From contig CAIPWG010000218.1 in the NCBI GenBank assembly GCA_903868655.1, positions 1-8,842 on the forward strand: DNA of 8,842 nucleotides. The letters are read 5' to 3'. Position 1 is the stretch's first letter. Every line of letters starts with the position of its first letter. Position numbers and translations under genes: made by a program. The DNA comes from an uncultured Sphingomonadales bacterium. GTDB lineage: Bacteria > Pseudomonadota > Alphaproteobacteria > Sphingomonadales > Sphingomonadaceae. Below, in pieces: positions 5,876-8,842 of this stretch. The notes beneath the pieces are model-generated. The model saw nothing but the letters and a program-made list of their open reading frames with translations, was not told the origin of the DNA and searched no databases.

Positions 5876-6613
5876 TTACGTTCCGCGGGTGTCGCCATAA
5901 AGATGGATGTGCAGCCGGTCGGTGAAACGCCAGCCGGCCTGCATTGCTGCCTGGGCCAACCAACGGGACCGATCGCGCAACGTTGCGCTGTCGGTGCCTT
6001 CGGGCATGACGAACAGGCGTTCGGGCACGATGGCGTAGGTTTGCGCCAGTGTTTCAACTTCTGCCAGATCAGTGGGGCTGGCGATCACGAATTTGAACAG
6101 CGCGCGCGGGTCTGTTGCCCAGGTGCGCAACCGTTCGGGCACCAGCGCGAGTTCGGTCGGGTTGCCCGAATGCGCGAGTTTCGGGCTGACATTGTATTGT
6201 TGGATCAACGGATCAAGCGCCGGTGCCGGGGCGACCGAGCCGTTGGTTTCGATCTCGATGTGAAAGCCTGCACCCAGTGCTTCGATCATCCGCGCCAGTG
6301 CCGGGGCTTGAAGGAGGGGCTCACCGCCGGTGATCACCAGGCGGGCTACCCCATAGCTGCGGATACGTTCGGCAACATCGGCCTCGTCCAGCGTGATCTG
6401 GTTGGCTTGGCGGTCAAAGGCGCGATCGTCGCGGTGGGGCCGGTTGTCTCCGGCAAAGCGCCAGGTGTAGGCCGTGTCGCACCAGTGGCACGCCAGGTTG
6501 CAGCGCGACAGCCGTACAAACACGCTGGGCCGCCCGATGGACGCACCTTCGCCTTGCAACGAGGCGAAGATTTCGGGTTCACCCGGGGCAGTGGTGGCGA
6601 GGGTGAGCGTCAC
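5876..6613 (-). CDS. queE: 7-carboxy-7-deazaguanine synthase QueE
   Basis: QueE is a radical SAM enzyme that converts 6-carboxy-tetrahydropterin to 7-carboxy-7-deazaguanine in the pathway to queuosine, a modification of the tRNA anticodon wobble position. The 245-residue product has the family N-terminus [21 protein letters not shown], the cluster-binding cysteines C38, C42 and C45 in [11 protein letters not shown], and the SAM-binding GGEP at 96-99, followed by EIETNG and [10 protein letters not shown]. It is slightly longer than the 223-residue E. coli enzyme, largely from extra sequence between the cysteine motif and GGEP. The start is GTG at 6613-6611, which overlaps the valS stop as GTGA; conserved sequence begins about a dozen residues later, so the start fits. 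No separate ribosome-binding site is evident, which suggests coupling to valS translation. No other queuosine genes are in the window. Confidence 0.95.
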   Translation of the reverse strand: MTLTLATTAPGEPEIFASLQGEGASIGRPSVFVRLSRCNLACHWCDTAYTWRFAGDNRPHRDDRAFDRQANQITLDEADVAERIRSYGVARLVITGGEPLLQAPALARMIEALGAGFHIEIETNGSVAPAPALDPLIQQYNVSPKLAHSGNPTELALVPERLRTWATDPRALFKFVIASPTDLAEVETLAQTYAIVPERLFVMPEGTDSATLRDRSRWLAQAAMQAGWRFTDRLHIHLYGDTRGT

Positions 6614-8841
6614 CCCAGCCGCGCCAAGGCAGCCGCCAGCCGCGCTGCTTCGGCGGTGTGGTGCGCGTGGTCGGCCCGGGCTTTGTCCACCGCTTCGGGC
6701 TTGGCACGTTCAACGAAAGATGCGTTGTTCAGCCGACCTTCGAGCGCTTTGGCTTCCTTTTGCGAAACCGCCAGGGCCTTTTCCAGCCGCGCCCGTTCTG
6801 CGCCAATGTCGATCAGGCCTTCGAGCGGGACGATCAGTGTGGCGTCGCCTGCGCCTACCTGCATCGCCGCACCGGCAGGCGCCGGGGCAAAATGGATGGC
6901 AGACAAGCGGGCCAATCGGTCGATCGCGGGGCCATTGGCATCGACAATCGCGCGGGTTGCGGCACTCGGTTCGGGCAGCCACGCTTCGAGCTTGGCACCG
7001 GGCGCCAAGCCGAGTTCATTGCGCGCGGTGCGGAAACCTGACACCAGCGCGATCAACCATTCGACTTCGGCCTTGGCTGCATGATCGACAGTCGCGCCCG
7101 GCTGAGGCCATTGCGCCAGGATCAGGTCAGCATCCCGCTTGCCGAGCGCGTGCCACAGCTCTTCGGTCACAAACGGCATGAACGGGTGCAACATCACCAG
7201 AATCTGGTCGAGTACCCAGCCTGCCACGGTGCGGGTTTCTTCGTCAAAGTTGCCCTTGATGAATTCGATATACCAGTCGCAGAACGATCCCCACGCGAAT
7301 TGATAGACCGTGTTGGCTGCTGCATCGAACCGCAGATCGGCCATCGCCTGATCGAGTGCGGTCAGCGTTTCGGCCACTTCCCCGATGATCCAGCGGTTGA
7401 CCGCATGGCTGGCTGCCGGGGCGGCCAATGTCGACGATGCGCCGATGCCGTTGGCCTGACAGAAGCGCGCCGCGTTCCACAGCTTGGTCGCGAAATTGCG
7501 ATAGCCTTCGACGCGGCGCTCGTCCATTTTGACATCGCGGCCCTGGCTTTCCATTGCGCACATGAAAAAGCGCAAGGCATCGGCCCCATACTGGTCAATC
7601 AAGACCAATGGATCGACCACGTTGCCCTTGGATTTGGACATTTTCTGTCCGTCCGCCGCGCGCACCAGCCCATGGAGATACAGCCGCCGCCACGGTACTT
7701 CGCCCATGAGGTGCAGCCCCTGCATGGCCATGCGCGCATCCCAGAAAAACAGGATGTCAAAACCAGAAACCAGCAAGTCATTGGGATAATGCCGTTTCAC
7801 CAAATCAGCATTGTCGGGCCAGCCCAACGTGGCAAACGGCCACAACGCAGACGAAAACCAGGTGTCGAGCACGTCTTCATCGCGCGTCAGCACTGCACCA
7901 TCGCCGGCCAACGCTTGTGCGGCGGCTTCGTCTTCGGCCACATAGGCACGACCATCGGCATCGTACCACGCCGGGATCCGGTGACCCCACCACAGCTGGC
8001 GTGATACGCACCAGGGCTGGATGTTTTCCATCCAGTTGAAAAAGGTCTTTTCCCAAGTCTTGGGCACGATTTCGATTGCGCCCGATCGCACGGCTGCAAT
8101 CGGCGCAGCAGCCAGTGCCGCAGCATCGACATACCATTGATCGGTCAACCACGGTTCGATGACCACGCCGCCTCGGTCGCCAAACGGGGTCTGGATCGTG
8201 CGCGGCTCGTATTCGTGTTCCTCGCCATCCTTGTCGATATGCGGCACCAGAAAACCGGCGGCCTGCATCGCTGTGACCACGCGGGCGCGCGCCACAAACC
8301 GGTCCAGACCCAGAAATTCGGCGGGAACCAGACCATCGGCGGTTTGCACCACTTTGGCTTCCGCATCGAACATGTTGAACATGTCGGAAGGCTTGATCCC
8401 GGCGCGTTTGCCGACTTCGAAGTCGTTGAAATCATGTCCCGGGGTGATTTTTACCGCACCCGAGCCGAGTTCGGGATCGGCGTGTTCGTCAGCGACCACG
8501 GGAATACGCCGCCCGGTAAGAGGCTGTTCAAGAAACGCACCGATCACCGATTGGTAGCGCGCATCGTCCGGATGCACGGCCACCGCCATATCGGCCAGCA
8601 TGGTTTCGGGGCGCGTGGTGGCGACCTCGATATAATCGAGCCCGTCGGTGCGACGCACGCCGTCGGCCAACGGATAACGGAACCGCCAGAACCCGCCCTT
8701 GATTTCCTGCGTTTCGACTTCAAGGTCGGAAATCGCGGTTTTTAGACGTGGGTCCCAATTGACCAGTCGCTTGTCACGATAGATCAGCCCCTGGTTGAAC
8801 AGATCGACAAACACTTTGATCACCGCGCGGGTGAAATGGGG
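6610..8841 (-). CDS. valS: Valyl-tRNA synthetase ValS (N-terminus outside window)
   Basis: This class Ia aminoacyl-tRNA synthetase charges tRNA-Val with valine and edits misactivated threonine. About 743 C-terminal residues are visible, entering in frame at the window edge ([14 protein letters not shown]); the HIGH motif and N-terminal catalytic part lie beyond it. The order seen is: [19 protein letters not shown]; the CP1 editing domain with ATTRPET (near 8602-8622) and [19 protein letters not shown]; catalytic-core [17 protein letters not shown] (near 7965-8015); KMSKSKGN (KMSKSK at 7627-7644); the anticodon-binding helical domain with FCDWYIE; and a C-terminal coiled coil of about 65 residues ([16 protein letters not shown] onward) that contacts the tRNA. 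Everything visible looks complete and functional. Its TGA (6612-6610) overlaps the queE GTG by four bases. A GTG at 8823 is internal, not the start. Confidence 0.97.
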   Translation of the reverse strand, partial: PHFTRAVIKVFVDLFNQGLIYRDKRLVNWDPRLKTAISDLEVETQEIKGGFWRFRYPLADGVRRTDGLDYIEVATTRPETMLADMAVAVHPDDARYQSVIGAFLEQPLTGRRIPVVADEHADPELGSGAVKITPGHDFNDFEVGKRAGIKPSDMFNMFDAEAKVVQTADGLVPAEFLGLDRFVARARVVTAMQAAGFLVPHIDKDGEEHEYEPRTIQTPFGDRGGVVIEPWLTDQWYVDAAALAAAPIAAVRSGAIEIVPKTWEKTFFNWMENIQPWCVSRQLWWGHRIPAWYDADGRAYVAEDEAAAQALAGDGAVLTRDEDVLDTWFSSALWPFATLGWPDNADLVKRHYPNDLLVSGFDILFFWDARMAMQGLHLMGEVPWRRLYLHGLVRAADGQKMSKSKGNVVDPLVLIDQYGADALRFFMCAMESQGRDVKMDERRVEGYRNFATKLWNAARFCQANGIGASSTLAAPAASHAVNRWIIGEVAETLTALDQAMADLRFDAAANTVYQFAWGSFCDWYIEFIKGNFDEETRTVAGWVLDQILVMLHPFMPFVTEELWHALGKRDADLILAQWPQPGATVDHAAKAEVEWLIALVSGFRTARNELGLAPGAKLEAWLPEPSAATRAIVDANGPAIDRLARLSAIHFAPAPAGAAMQVGAGDATLIVPLEGLIDIGAERARLEKALAVSQKEAKALEGRLNNASFVERAKPEAVDKARADHAHHTAEAARLAAALARLG

Positions 8842-8842
8842 G

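Noticed and set aside
5903..7084. Plus-strand open frame of 393 codons opposite queE and valS
   Set aside because: It runs antisense to two clearly recognised genes, its translation shows no domain, and long antisense frames are expected in GC-rich coding DNA.
1..8842. CRISPR array, tRNA gene, insertion sequence, toxin-antitoxin pair or phage defence genes
   Set aside because: I found no spaced direct repeats, cloverleaf-like sequence, transposase motif or inverted terminal repeats; nearly all of the window is explained by identified genes.

Overview
The window reads as ordinary chromosomal DNA from an alphaproteobacterium, most likely a member of Sphingomonadales such as a Novosphingobium or Sphingobium relative. 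This rests on a GC-rich background (about 60% in hand-counted lines), a COQ9-family protein, a short FeoAB pair, a FixJ-type and HisKA_2-type signalling protein, and the general look of the QueE and ValS sequences. No database search was possible, so the taxonomic call is inference.

Left part, plus strand (1-3949). The 3' end of an ankyrin-repeat gene is followed after 19 bases by a COQ9-like ubiquinone-biosynthesis gene. A 96-base gap holds a Fur-operator-like sequence. Then come feoA and feoB, which overlap by 4 bases and encode the ferrous-iron importer. After an 86-base gap comes ssb, the single-stranded DNA-binding protein, with a glycine-rich linker and an intact acidic C-terminal tip.

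Middle (3984-5875, minus strand). A single 575-residue gene, convergent with ssb, is the most unusual item. It joins a complete FixJ-like response regulator (receiver plus LuxR-type helix-turn-helix) to a complete PAS/HisKA_2 sensor kinase in one chain, with the DNA-binding domain in the middle. The PAS region resembles a LOV domain but has lost the photoreactive cysteine. Its start and upstream region are very AT-rich (about 30% GC over 5641-5820), unlike everything around it.

Right part, minus strand (5876-8842). valS (valyl-tRNA synthetase, N-terminus outside the window) runs directly into queE (7-carboxy-7-deazaguanine synthase) through a GTGA overlap, so two tRNA-related genes are probably co-transcribed and translationally coupled.

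There are no tRNA or rRNA genes, insertion sequences, CRISPR arrays or phage genes that I can see. The strongest candidate for something undescribed is the one-chain REC-HTH-PAS-kinase protein.
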